A stretch of DNA of 64,000 bases from Oscheius tipulae (taxonomy: Eukaryota > Nematoda > Chromadorea > Rhabditida > Rhabditidae). Below, in pieces: positions 46,755 to 55,888 of this stretch. Made by a program: the position numbers and the translations under genes. The stretch lies in NCBI GenBank assembly GCA_037178975.1, contig JASJZH010000001.1, positions 5,130,501-5,194,500 on the forward strand, in the 5' to 3' direction. Positions within the stretch are counted from its first letter, which is position 1, and every line of letters begins with the position of its first letter. The notes below the pieces were generated by a model. That model saw only the letters and a program-made list of their open reading frames with translations, was not told the DNA's origin and ran no database searches.

Positions 46755-48281
46755 ATGAATCACGTCTATCCGAAAACTCTCGTTGGAAACAGGTAATCTA
46801 TCCTTTTTATTCTACTATTTTAGTAGAATTGTACCCTTGTGCGTCTTCGAAGACGACCAACGTCGGATCAATGTCAAGTCGGACGTCTGTCCCTCAAGTT
46901 TCTACTTTTGTCCCGAACTGGCCAAGAAAAAACACCTGATGGTCGCCTTAGATGTAGCTCTTCTGCAGGCTGGGTAGGCTTTTTGAACTCCTCTGTATAT
47001 AATTTGTTTTCAGTCCAGACACAATTGGAATTCGTATAGTCAATCCCGAGACTAATCCAAAGCTGCAAATCGGCTTGGACAATTCCTTTGAGTTCGATCT
47101 GGAGCATCCAGGTGTTTCCGAATGGAGATCTCATATAGACTCGACTTTTGTGAGCTTGAGGGTAGTTCCCAGGCTATTCTTCTCAAAGGAAATAAAAAGT
47201 TTAGAACAATTTGAACCAAGTCCAACGAGAAAGAGACAATCTACGGAGTCAGCTCGACGAAATAAGTAAGGAAAACGAACAAGTGAGTTATCTTTATCAT
47301 TCTATTTGATTTTTCTTAAAGATTTCCCAACAGTTGGAGTGGAAAACGAAAGAGAATGATCTGTTGCGAATGTTCATCGAGAAGTCAGAGTCAGGAAGTG
47401 GGCAGAGCCATTGTGAGCCGTGTAACTGTGGGAAGAACGAGTGAGTGTTACCAACTTTGATTGAAAGAAGTATTTAGTGAGGATATGCCAACTGCTGAAA
47501 CTTCCGAGACATCAATGATATCCCCAGTTAGAAAACGAGAGGAAGTTTCGTTTAAGACCAGTCCAGGTAACTTTCGTTTCAATCCACACTAAAACTTCCG
47601 AAGTAGCATCTCTTATGCCCGAGCCTCGACCTGCCTCACCCCCACCAGAGAGTCCCTCTGATGCGAATCCGTCTGTAAATCTTGAGAAGAGCAAGTCCGA
47701 TGTTTTTTTATTATCAATTTTTCGTATACCAAATATTTCCAGGAGCTATTGTGGGGAGTGGCTCAGTACATCTTCTGTCAGCTCTGTCCCGAACAGGCCT
47801 CCGACTTCAAGGGCATGGAAAACCATTTCATCAATGCTCATTTGGACAAGGTTTGACTTTTATGTTTGATAACACAGAGACAATCTTAGGAGAAGAGAAA
47901 CTGCTCGGCTTGTCCTTCGGAAACCCTTCATGATCTGGCGGGGCATGTTCAACAGCACACAAGCCGAGTTTACGCCTGCGAGTTCTGTGGTAAGCGAGGT
48001 CGCAAACACTTCCTGAAATCACATATAAGAACTCATACTGGAGAACGGCCATTCAATGTTTGATTTCATATGAGTTTCATTCAAACAGGCATTTTCAGTG
48101 TGAGACGTGTGGACGAGGTTTCGCCGACGCTTCCACGCTTCGTAGACATCGCCTTGTCCATTCAGGAGTCAAAGCTCATAATTGTCCGATTTGTGGCATA
48201 GGAATTGCTAGGAAGGACAACGTAAAAGTCCATATCAAGAGTCACGGACGGGAGGCTAGCACTGCGCCAAATAATACTTAA
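46755..48281 (+). CDS. C2H2 zinc-finger protein with an unrecognised N-terminal domain
   Basis: Probable nuclear DNA-binding protein. Start MNHVYPKTLVGN; exon 1 (46755-46792) is followed by a 31-bp intron. The N-terminal region (RIVPLCVFEDDQRRINVKSD ... DTIGIRIVNPETNPKLQIGL ... FEFDLEHPGVSEWRSHIDST) is rich in beta-type sequence and I do not recognise it. A charged, possibly coiled-coil segment follows (QLEWKTKENDLLRMFIEKSE), then a Pro/Ser linker (PASPPPESPSD). The C-terminus has a zinc-finger array: FCQLCPEQ...HFINAH, CSACPSETLHDLAGHVQQH, YACEFCGKRGRKHFLKSHIR with linker TGERP, CETCGRGFADASTLRRH, and CPICGIGIARKDNVKVHIKS. It ends APNNT. Exon joins between 47150 and 47740 are tentative. The last finger lies 145 bp before the next gene, with the same orientation. 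Confidence 0.8.
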
Positions 48282-48311
48282 AACTATTGCATTCCACCTG
48301 TGATTCGTATC

Positions 48312-48317
48312 AATAAA
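48312..48317 (+). terminator. Poly(A) signal between zinc-finger gene and small coiled-coil gene
   Basis: AATAAA 31 bp after the zinc-finger stop codon and 109 bp before the next start codon. This spacing recalls the intercistronic regions of nematode operons. Confidence 0.5.
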
Positions 48318-48425
48318 CCATTTTGCTCTTTTCGCTTGCAAAATTAGCTCCGAGGGTCTCCTATGGATGTTTTTTCCTTCTCGAAAACTGATCCAATTGT
48401 AAATAGAGTACATCAGAGGTCGAGC

Positions 48426-48938
48426 GATGGCGTCAGCTGACCCTGTAGCAGCTATCTTGGAAGAGTTAATGGACATGCAAGAGAAGATTCTGGAAGAACT
48501 GGAAACGTCTTCAGAGCTGGTGGAAACCGATGCAAAAGCCTTCGAAGAATTGGCAAGTTGATCTTGGTTTCGTTCATTTACTGAGCATTCAAAAGACTAA
48601 AGTCCATTAATGTGTTCGTCTTGAAAAAGTAATTGGAATTCTGGCCAAATTATGCCCTCTCTGCCCAATGTTTACCCACTTAGCTTCAATATCGCCTAAA
48701 ATCCATAGGAAGGAATCTGCTCCTCCTCCTCTCCTCTTTGTCCCAGTCTTCCCACGGCTTCCGGTAGCTGTCTTCGCATGACTTCTCAGAGATTCCTCAT
48801 CGAACATATATAGACGTTCAGAGAGCACGAGCGGCTCACTATTCAAACTTTCTGAAACGATTGGCTCGCGACATGGTGGACATCTGTGAACGAGTCAACG
48901 CCCTCCAGAAAAGACTTATCCTTTTGGAGAAGAAATGA
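48426..48938 (+). CDS. Small coiled-coil protein, possibly KxDL/BLOC-1-BORC-like
   Basis: Two exons, 48426-48556 and 48814-48938, join in phase (EEL-A-N-VQRARAA) to give about 84 residues. The sequence is almost all heptad-like helix: LEELMDMQEKILEELETSSE, then FLKRLARDMVDICERVNALQ and the end KRLILLEKK. The arrangement of two helices with a C-terminal DLxxIxxRIxxLxxKL-like motif resembles KXD1 and other BLOC-1/BORC subunits that place lysosomes, but the K-x-D-L motif itself is not exact (ARDM). An acceptor (ACATCAG) lies 10 nt before the ATG. The first donor (GTTGAT) is weak. Confidence 0.6.
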
Positions 48939-50110
48939 GGTGAGTCTTATGTTCCGCCGTGTTCCACCAAACAAAATCACATTGTTTCTGTTCCATTACC
49001 CATTATCCACGATGTAGTTCCTAACTCTCCCTAGAGACCGCTAGACCCCTTTGGTTTTAATGATCCAGAAAAACCTTTGGTCTGTAACCGGATGTGTTGA
49101 GTCAGAGTGCAGTTGACAGTTTCTTGTCAACGAACGCCTCCTCCCGAGTATTTCAAGAGATTTCTGTTCCGAAACAGACACCTTGCCTCTCTCTCACACA
49201 ATTATTGGTTACTCCAAAAGTAATGTTCCCATTATTTAAAATGGGGTACAGAGGGCACACATGTACGTGTGCTCACCTGGACCTTGTTCCACACCGAGCG
49301 TACACCATTTCCCAGCAGCGGTTCTGTCCTCTTTCCAAGAAGGAAAAGCTATTAGTTCAGACGATTGGGCCAATATGCCTTCTGTTTTAATTCGCCCATC
49401 GCGATCGCAATGTCAACATCCGGACCACTAGGTGCTGTCAGTGACTATTGCCACTTAACTGGCCACCATCGATCCTTTTGGTTTCCTGTTCTCCGAGAGT
49501 ACTTGTCTAATTGTTTTCAGTCCCCCTAATGACCCGTCGCTTTCTGATACTTCCAGTTTATTGTCTCTCAAAACTCTCCTAATTGTGAGGAGTGTGCTCT
49601 GTCAGAACTAACCCCTTTATGACCTTTTGAGTTGCGCAGTCTGCAGAAGATGGGATTAGGCTTCTGAATGGGACTAGGTGGTCAAGGCTCTCGAAAGTTC
49701 CTCGTCCACCCTCTTTTTTCCGATCCTAGAACACAATCAAGTGCTAAGCGTTTGTTTACACTCAGAAATTGGTCTCCCTTTAATTACTGCCATCCTTCAA
49801 AATGCGACCAGTTCTGCTTTGAGCTTTACTCGGTTACTTTCAAGAAGTTGAAGAATGCATTGTTCAAAGTGTTCTGATCTACTGGTGCCTCGAAGAGCTA
49901 ATTGAGTCCCAGGGTCAACTTTCTTCTTTTTTTATTTTCGTCTTCTCCTCCGTGCGTGGTCAATTTGCATCCGTTATTCCACCTTCCCGCCCTATTTTTC
50001 GCGATTCCAGCTGCTCATTTGCTATTTCCCACTCAGCTCACATCATAGTTTGAGCTCTTTTGTTTACATCTTCGCATCCGGCGGTCCCATCTGTACGTCT
50101 TCCAGATATC
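48939..50110. other. 1.2-kb intergenic stretch
   Basis: Upstream region of the Ly6-like gene. No coding signal recognised on either strand; a short near-palindrome (GCACACATGTACGTGTGC) lies near 49256. Confidence 0.45.
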
Positions 50111-50140
50111 ATGGTAAACTGCCGTATCCTCTCGCGATGA
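50111..50140 (+). promoter_or_regulatory. Nine-codon uORF overlapping the Ly6-like start codon
   Basis: ATG at 50111 opens M-V-N-C-R-I-L-S-R and stops with TGA at 50138-50140. The main ATG is 50137-50139, so stop and start share ATGA. A splice acceptor (CTTCCAG) lies 5 nt before the uORF, so both would be in the same leader. This arrangement can lower or couple translation. Confidence 0.55.
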
Positions 50141-50759
50141 TTCTTCTTTACTTCGTCTTCTCCTCCGCAGCTGCTCTTTCTTGCATGCAGTGCGGCGGCA
50201 AGATTTTCGAAGGCGACATTCGGTGAGTTCTTTTGACTGAGAAAGAGTTTGTGTTTTACTGTTCAATGTACCTCTCCCTTCTGATTCAACTCTTTACAGC
50301 ATCTCCCGTCATCACTGTTGTAACGCTACCCGGGTTGAATGTAAAAAAGACCAAGTCTGTCTTCGAGCCTATGTCGTCTCTTCAGAAACAAAATTCTTCC
50401 TTTCGGGCTGTCATGCCAAGGAAGATGGCTTGATTGGTAAATTCATTTGGAGCAAGACATTCAAAGAACAAGCTTAAGGCTGTGATCGTCATCATGTAAT
50501 GGCCAATGTGACTATCGATCAATGTACCTGTTTGGACGAGCAATGTCAGTCCCACTTTCCTGGCTACTGCCATGGTCCCGTTTCGGCCACCCCAAAAACT
50601 ACAGTAGCTCATAAGGAGACGACTAAAGCGACGAAGATATCGCCTCGTCTCCAGGCTCCATGGAGCCAGGCTCGACAAGAATGGAACGAGCAGATTAACA
50701 ACACTTTTATTCAGACGTTTTCTCTTCTGTTGCTAGTAATTCTTGTCTTTCTTCAATGA
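50137..50759 (+). CDS. Ly6/uPAR-like GPI-anchored cysteine-rich protein
   Basis: Signal peptide MILLYFVFSSAAALS, then a single cysteine-rich domain: CMQCGGKIFEGD, CCNATRVECKKDQVCLRAYV, SGCHAKEDGLIGCDRHHV, CTCLDEQCQ...YC. A Ser/Thr/Lys linker and a C-terminal hydrophobic segment (FIQTFSLLLLVILVFLQ) reaching the stop give the layout of a GPI-anchored surface protein. Three exons (50137-50224, 50300-50438, 50481-50759 approximately) join in phase. The C-x-x-C start and C-C/C-N-A pattern fit the three-finger Ly6 or activin-receptor-like fold, but only part of the disulphide pattern can be assigned by eye. N-glycosylation sites NAT, NVT and NNT are present. Confidence 0.78.
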
Positions 50760-50845
50760 GCGTTTCCCCCTTTTCCACATCTAAACTGTCCTCTCTTCCA
50801 GTGATATCCTAACAACGAGTATTCTGATTATGAAAGCGTCTTGGC

Positions 50846-50851
50846 AATAAA
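50846..50851 (+). terminator. Poly(A) signal of the Ly6-like gene
   Basis: AATAAA 87 bp after the stop codon. Confidence 0.5.
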
Positions 50852-50976
50852 AGATTCCACTCGGATAGTGATTTGAAATGATGAGCCAATAATCTGTTCT
50901 TTGATCTCCTTTCCCACAGCGAACAACTTCGGCTGCTTTGCAATAATAGTAAAGGGTCATTGACGAGCTCAATTTC

Positions 50977-51096
50977 ATGAATACCCTTCTTCTTTATGCC
51001 CTTGTCTTCGTAGCATTTGCCACCAATGTTAGAGGGTTAGACGTCCTGGCTTCCAGACTTAAGTCTATTGGGAACCGCTATCCAGAAGAGGGATAA
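50977..51096 (+). CDS. Possible small secreted peptide
   Basis: A 39-residue open frame starts with MNTLLLYALVFVAFATNVRG, a good signal peptide, followed by LDVLASRLKSIGNRYPEEG and a stop. No relatives recognised. It could be a short hormone/neuropeptide precursor, the first exon of a longer gene, or chance. A second signal-like frame lies opposite, 120 bp downstream. Confidence 0.3.
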   Translation: MNTLLLYALVFVAFATNVRGLDVLASRLKSIGNRYPEEG

Positions 51097-51215
51097 AGTG
51101 ACATAGTAACTGTTATCTGATGGATTCGCATCCGAACGGAAGGCTCTACACGATGTCGACAGCAGCACCTTCATAATTGTAGGGGACCCAGGTGAAGGCT
51201 GAAGTTTGTTTGCTT

Positions 51216-51281
51216 TCATACTATTCTTGGAGTACCGGAGGTCATGGTGACGAGGGCGAGGAAGAGGATAAAGAAACGCAT
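51216..51281 (-). CDS. Signal-peptide-like mini frame, opposite strand
   Basis: MRFFILFLALVTMTSGTPRI-V-stop, 21 residues, with a clear hydrophobic core and a plausible cleavage site. GTATGA right after CCAAGAATA could be a donor, but no convincing next exon is visible. Only a signal peptide is supported. Confidence 0.2.
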   Translation of the reverse strand: MRFFILFLALVTMTSGTPRIV

Positions 51282-51619
51282 CTTAAACTGGCTTGTCTTT
51301 CTGATCCGAGCCAGTCATTTTATACAAACTAAAGCAATAACATTTGCTGTTTCGGGTGAGAGAATAGCTTCGTAACTGGTCGACATCTTTGCAAAACGGT
51401 TTCTGAGGCTTGCTCTTTGATGCTGGATTTGCAAGAAGTGCTGATTTCCTAAAAAAAATTTAAAAAGGGCGTTGTCTCGACCTCTGCTGGAATGAAATGT
51501 TTTCCGGTCCAAGCTACAGGCTATCAAAGTCATCGGTTCGACGAATAAGCCCCTATGATTACAAATAACGATAAGAGAGGCTCAAAAAGGCTCACCTCGC
51601 AATTGTTCTACTCTCGATC

Positions 51620-52879
51620 ATGCTGTTTGGCCTTCTCTTCCTCGTTGGGGCTTCCTTAAGCGCTCCACTGAACCTGGACAAGGTTCCCTGTCAGACCCAG
51701 GATGTCAACCTCAATGGTCCCTACTCTCTTCCTTTGACTGCTCTGGCCGATACGCAGTTTTGCACCTACACGGTTAGTTTGCCTTCGAAAGTGAACAAAA
51801 ACGGTTTCAGTTCAAAGTGCCAGCCGGACAGTTTGCCTTTGCCAAGGTAATCGCCTATGACATGAATCCGAATGGAGGAGAAGGAGTCATTCTCAACGAC
51901 ATCTCCGAATTCGTTCAGATTATGTAAGTCATCTTTGTTTTGTTGACAAGAGAAAATTGTAGGGGGCCCAGCTCGGGAGAAGACTATAGCAAGTTTAACT
52001 CGACTCTGGCCTGGCCTCAGACCTTCAGTGTCAATTTCCAGTCCTATAGAAACACGAACATGAAAGTCCAGGTGGATATCACTCTCCAGAAGAGTAATAC
52101 ATTTTTGCGGCGTGGTTTGAGCTATTGTTTTAGACCTCCTCGGACAAAATGTCAAGTCAACCCAGACGACAGAGACCGATGGCTCGTCCTTCCTCGTCTA
52201 TTTCCAAGACGTTCAGGATGGACAGACTTTCAACTTCAACTCGAAGAGCAATCTGGTTAACGCGAAGGCTGCTCTTGCCTACAGCGACAGCTGGCACACC
52301 TTGAACAATATCTTCGTTTACGACGGCGGAGTTCTGGTTGGAACGTGAGTCTTATCGACAGGCGATGCTGGAAAAACAAACTTTTAGACTGTTGACAGCC
52401 TACACCAACCAGAATATGGTGACCAAGAGCAAGAATCTTCAGCTCTATGTGGCTCGTTCCGTCGCCGAACTGAGGAAGGGTGCTGTTCTCGTGACCGACA
52501 ACTCGAGTAAGAGTTCTTTCTCTCAAACGTCATATTTTATTTGTTAGACTTGGCCAACAGCTACTATCATTTCGTCACTTACGTTCCACTGGACAGTTCT
52601 GATCACTCAATGACCCATCTTCTTTACGGTGACGCTACTCGAAATGGTGCTTTGACCATCATTGGGGATAAGGACCATTCGACACCATACGATGTCCGTC
52701 AGCTGGTCGAGCTCAATGGCAACACTGCTCCTTTCTCCTACATTCTGGATGGACCAAAGGCTAGCGATTCCACCAAGACAGCCATCAATACCGCCAAACT
52801 TCCAGCGCATTTCGGCACCAACGTGGCCACTTTCTATGTTGCTTCTGGTGAGGCTACCATCAAGTACACTCTTTCGTAG
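51620..52879 (+). CDS. Secreted protein of unknown function (CUB-like?)
   Basis: Signal peptide MLFGLLFLVGASLSAP, then about 320 residues of extracellular beta-type sequence over at least six exons: QDVNLNGPYSLPLTALADTQ; FKVPAGQFAFAKVIAYDMNP; GPSSGEDYSKFNSTLAWPQT; then LLGQNVKSTQTTETDGSSFL and YFQDVQDGQTFNFNSKSNLV; LLTAYTNQNMVTKSKNLQLY; and the last exon LANSYYHFVTYVPLDSSDHS to GEATIKYTLS. The introns are about 40 bp. The pattern of short strands (NNIFVYDGGVLVG, then YTNQN...KNLQLY) recalls nematode CUB-like secreted proteins of the gut/immune type, but cysteines are few and I do not claim the domain. No anchor, so it is probably secreted. Confidence 0.8.
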
Positions 52880-52885
52880 ACATGG

Positions 52886-52891
52886 AATAAA
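52886..52891 (+). terminator. Poly(A) signal of the secreted protein gene
   Basis: AATAAA only 7 bp after the stop codon. Confidence 0.5.
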
Positions 52892-53072
52892 TCTGATCAA
52901 GTTTGAGCGTTCTGTATTTGCTGACATTCTGCTGGGTATTTTTATTCTATAACCTTGCAAAAATATGCGAGCTCTAACGTCAAGTCAGACAGTAAAAAAT
53001 TTATATTCTTCTTCTAAACACCGAGATCAAGAAGCTACAAACCGAGCAATTTGGCCTAATTGGACAAAGCCC

Positions 53073-53814
53073 CTAGAGAATCTCGCCAGATAGTCGCTTT
53101 TCGATTTCTTCGAGACGTCGCACGTTGGCATCACTTTGATTGAGCAAGGATTGAATGCCGTCGACAAGAGCCTTCCGTTTCTCACGATTACGAAGAACCT
53201 GAAGACGAGTTTTTCTGTGTTGAAGCAAAATGAAGCAAACCTGTTCAGATGGAGTCTCGTCAGAGTTGATAGCCAGTCCATCGATGGATTCCAGATGCCT
53301 CAACGCGGTCTCGGCAAACATTTTCAATCGTTTGTCCATTTTTTTGATCATTTCACTCGTTTTATTCTCTGCAAGAAAACATTGGAAGTGCAAGTAAACC
53401 ACAGGCTTACTGTCAAGATAGTTCTTCTCCATTTCCGTGATATCGGTCGAAATTTCGTCATAGTTCTTTTGTAGTTTCTGGAGAAACTCCTTCTCGTATT
53501 TAACAAGAGCTGCGAACCCGGGATCGTCCTGAACATAAGTTGCAAGAAGATGAAAATATTTTCACCTTTAGGGCTGCTTTGGTCTTCCCCATGACGAGCA
53601 GCTTGTCATTCTCTTGGAACGGGATTTTCTCCAACATGCTAGCATCGGGTCCGGACAAGGTTTTTCCTCGATGAATGATCTTCAGCCTTTCCGGATCTAA
53701 GTTTCCTCTCTCGCAAATGGCGATTTTTAGATCTCCTAGAGTCGTGATCGCGTCCGCGCCATCGACGACGTTCAGCTCGATTGTTTTCGAGCCTGCTGCT
53801 GCGAATACTTTCAT
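53073..53814 (-). CDS. BAG1: BAG1-like Hsp70 nucleotide-exchange co-chaperone
   Basis: Releases ADP from Hsp70 and links it to the proteasome. Start at 53814 (MKVFAAAGSKTIELNV). A ubiquitin-like domain follows: TLGDLKIAICERGNLDPERL, IIHRGKTLSG, and DKLLVMGKTKAALK. The BAG domain is split over the next exons: ALVKYEKEFLQKLQKNYDEI, MKKMDKRLK-type helix (IKKMDKRLKMFAETALRHLE) and IDGLAINSDETPSEQ. The end is VLRNREKRKALVDGIQSLLN...LEEIEKRLSGEIL. Domain order and length (about 205 residues) fit BAG1. An acceptor (TTTTTCCAG) lies one base before the ATG. Introns are about 40-50 bp. Confidence 0.92.
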
Positions 53815-54292
53815 TCTGGAAAAACAACGATTATTATATCCGTTAAGTCTCATGGAGAAAGAAAAAAAGAAATTAAAGTCCTGTTAAGGAAAACGGGAAT
53901 CGCGGGCAGTTGGAGGCTCGAAAAACTGAAGCCATGTACGAATTACTTTGAGTTTGCAACTACTTGTGGTGCCCAAAGCGCCCAGTTTCCATGGTTTTTG
54001 AAAAGAAATTCAAGTTTTTAAACAGGTCCCAAGCACTCATTAGAACGGAGCAATTAGATAAATTCCAGCAAAGGTGTCAACTGGTAATCCAATGAAACAC
54101 GACGAGTAAGCATGCTACTTTTGCTGAAATTAGGAAGAAAGTGGATGATTATCATTTTGAGGTAGTTTGCGTCGGGTTGAAAATGTTGCGTGAGGTCGAA
54201 AAGCCATCGAGGATCACTGCTATAAGTTAAGAAATCCATCTCTGACTCTTGGCTATCCCTTTCGAAATCCTTTATATAAAAGTTCTTTCTAG
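53815..54292. promoter_or_regulatory. Divergent promoter region BAG1 (-) / LITAF-like (+)
   Basis: 478 bp. A TATATAAA word (54273-54280) lies just before the LITAF-like acceptor and start codon. Otherwise AT-rich sequence without features. Confidence 0.4.
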
Positions 54293-55058
54293 ATGGAGAA
54301 TAAGGCGGCTGAAGCCAATCAACCAGCCCCTGCCTATGAGGAGACAGTCATTCCACCTATTCCCACTTTCCCTCAGCCTCATTCCAATATCAACAGCATT
54401 GAACAGGTAATCGAAGATCACTTCCATTTTCACGGTTTTCACAGGGTATCAGACCTTCTCCGATGTTCATCAGCGCCAGAACATGCGTGTATGGGCCAGT
54501 TCCCGTCGAACTCGACTGTCCTCACTGTCAGGCAAGTTTTTGGAATCCTCTTTAGATTTTTTCTCACTACCCAAGTGAGCTTACATGGTGTTGTATATTT
54601 TTGATTTTGAGTATGTCCCAGTCTGACCATGTTTTCTAGTGCAAAATGTTTCCCAGATACAACTTGCCAATGTTTGAATAGAGAATATGGTCAAACTGCC
54701 CATTAAAGCGCAGATGTGGTAGACAAATTTCCTTTGGCGAAAAAGTTCAGACGAGTTCTTGAGCAGATAAAGTCGAAAAGAAGTGTGGAATGAGTTGGTT
54801 GTCTATGTGGCTATGATCAAGTCTTCGCATACGTCGTAACCCTCCCAATACTTCCAGGCCCACATCGTGACTCATATCGATAGAATCGCCGGTGTTCTTC
54901 CCTGGCTCGTCTTCGGACTCTGTGTCATTCTCGGCTTTTTTCTCTGCATGATCCCTTGGTGCTTCTGCTGTGTTCCATTCTTCACCGACCAGTGTCTGGA
55001 CGTCCTTCATTCCTGTCCCGCTTGCAAACGTCACCTCGGTCGATACTCCCGAATGTGA
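54293..55058 (+). CDS. LITAF-domain protein 1
   Basis: Zinc-binding membrane-associated protein of late endosomes/lysosomes (LITAF/SIMPLE family). The N-terminus has Pro-rich stretches (QPAPAYEETVIPPIPTFPQP). The LITAF domain follows: PVPVELDCPHCQ with the first CxxC, then AHIVTHIDR, the hydrophobic insertion GVLPWLVFGLCVILGFFLCM, then IPWCFCCVPFFTDQCLDVLH and the second CxxC (CPACKRHLGRY), end SRM. Four exons, in phase: the exon ending CPHCQ stops near 54531 and resumes after the acceptor at about 54858. The ATG follows an acceptor directly (CTTTCTAG-ATG). It lies tail to tail with a second LITAF gene 230 bp away. Confidence 0.92.
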
Positions 55059-55190
55059 TCTGTTCTGTACATACCATCTAGATGTTGTTAGTCATATGGG
55101 TTGACATAATTCGAGATCGCATAATACTTGCCTTCAACCTTCGGCATAATACAAAGAAATTTCATTTTTCCCGAGGTGTGATTTCAATAT

Positions 55191-55196
55191 AATAAA
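55191..55196 (+). terminator. Poly(A) signal of LITAF-like gene 1
   Basis: AATAAA 133 bp after the stop codon, inside the 229-bp gap to the convergent LITAF-like gene. Confidence 0.5.
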
Positions 55197-55287
55197 TCGT
55201 TTATCTAAAAAGTGGGTGAAGTGATGTCGCTGCTAAATTAAGTACTTTTGCCGACCCTGAAAGACACCTTAGTGAGAGACTCTTTTT

Positions 55288-55888
55288 TCAGTACCTTCGA
55301 TACGTACCAATCCAAGCCTTACAGGTAGCGCAATGATGGTCGACGTCTTTGAAAGTGTCCACGCAGAAAGGTACCTGAACAAAACTGAGAACAGCGGGGA
55401 AGCAACGATTACCCAGAGGAAGAAAAGAGGTAGAATGGTGACGCCGCAGATGAGAATTACAAGAAATGCCAGCCATGTGAACATGCCGTTCACGAATCGG
55501 AGCTCGGTTTCTCCATGGGCCTGAAAGTGAAAGTCTGTCTGACTCGAGAATTCTGTAGTTATGTAGTAAGCTGGCAGAGATCTTTACGTCGGAAACCACT
55601 CGAAGCAGGCAAACAGGGAAAGGACAAGTGACTGTGCGTCATTGATCTGACCGATGTACGGTGCCTCCCAAAGGGAAAGACAACCCAAATGGTCATTGCG
55701 CTCTGGAGAGATGTTCCGCGTGTCTTCTCGAGTTTCAGTGGGACAAATCGGAAACGCTACACCGCCCCGGTCGGGTAAGAAAAAACAGGTGGAGAACCGA
55801 AAAAGGTCGGAACTCGACTCACTCTGCATCGAGGACAGTCAAGAAGTTGTGGTCGATCGGATAGGTATTTCTTCGCGTTGACCATCAT
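55288..55888 (-). CDS. LITAF-domain protein 2, minimal
   Basis: Exons rebuilt in phase: 55888 to about 55831 (MMVNAKKYLSDRPQLLDCPR, ending CPRCR), 55519 to 55413 (AHGETELRFVNGMFTWLAFL with the hydrophobic insertion LVILICGVTILPLFFLW) and 55374 to 55288 (VPFCVDTFKDVDHHCATCKA, ending WIGTYRRY). Both CxxC motifs and the typical V-P-F-C-x-D-x-x-K-D-V-D-H-x-C core are present. The product is about 85 residues, almost only the LITAF domain, without the Pro-rich recruiting motifs of gene 1. The 38-bp intron 55375-55412 is clear. The 5' exon could be longer or preceded by another; the longer open frame at 55584-55829 is intron. Confidence 0.85.
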
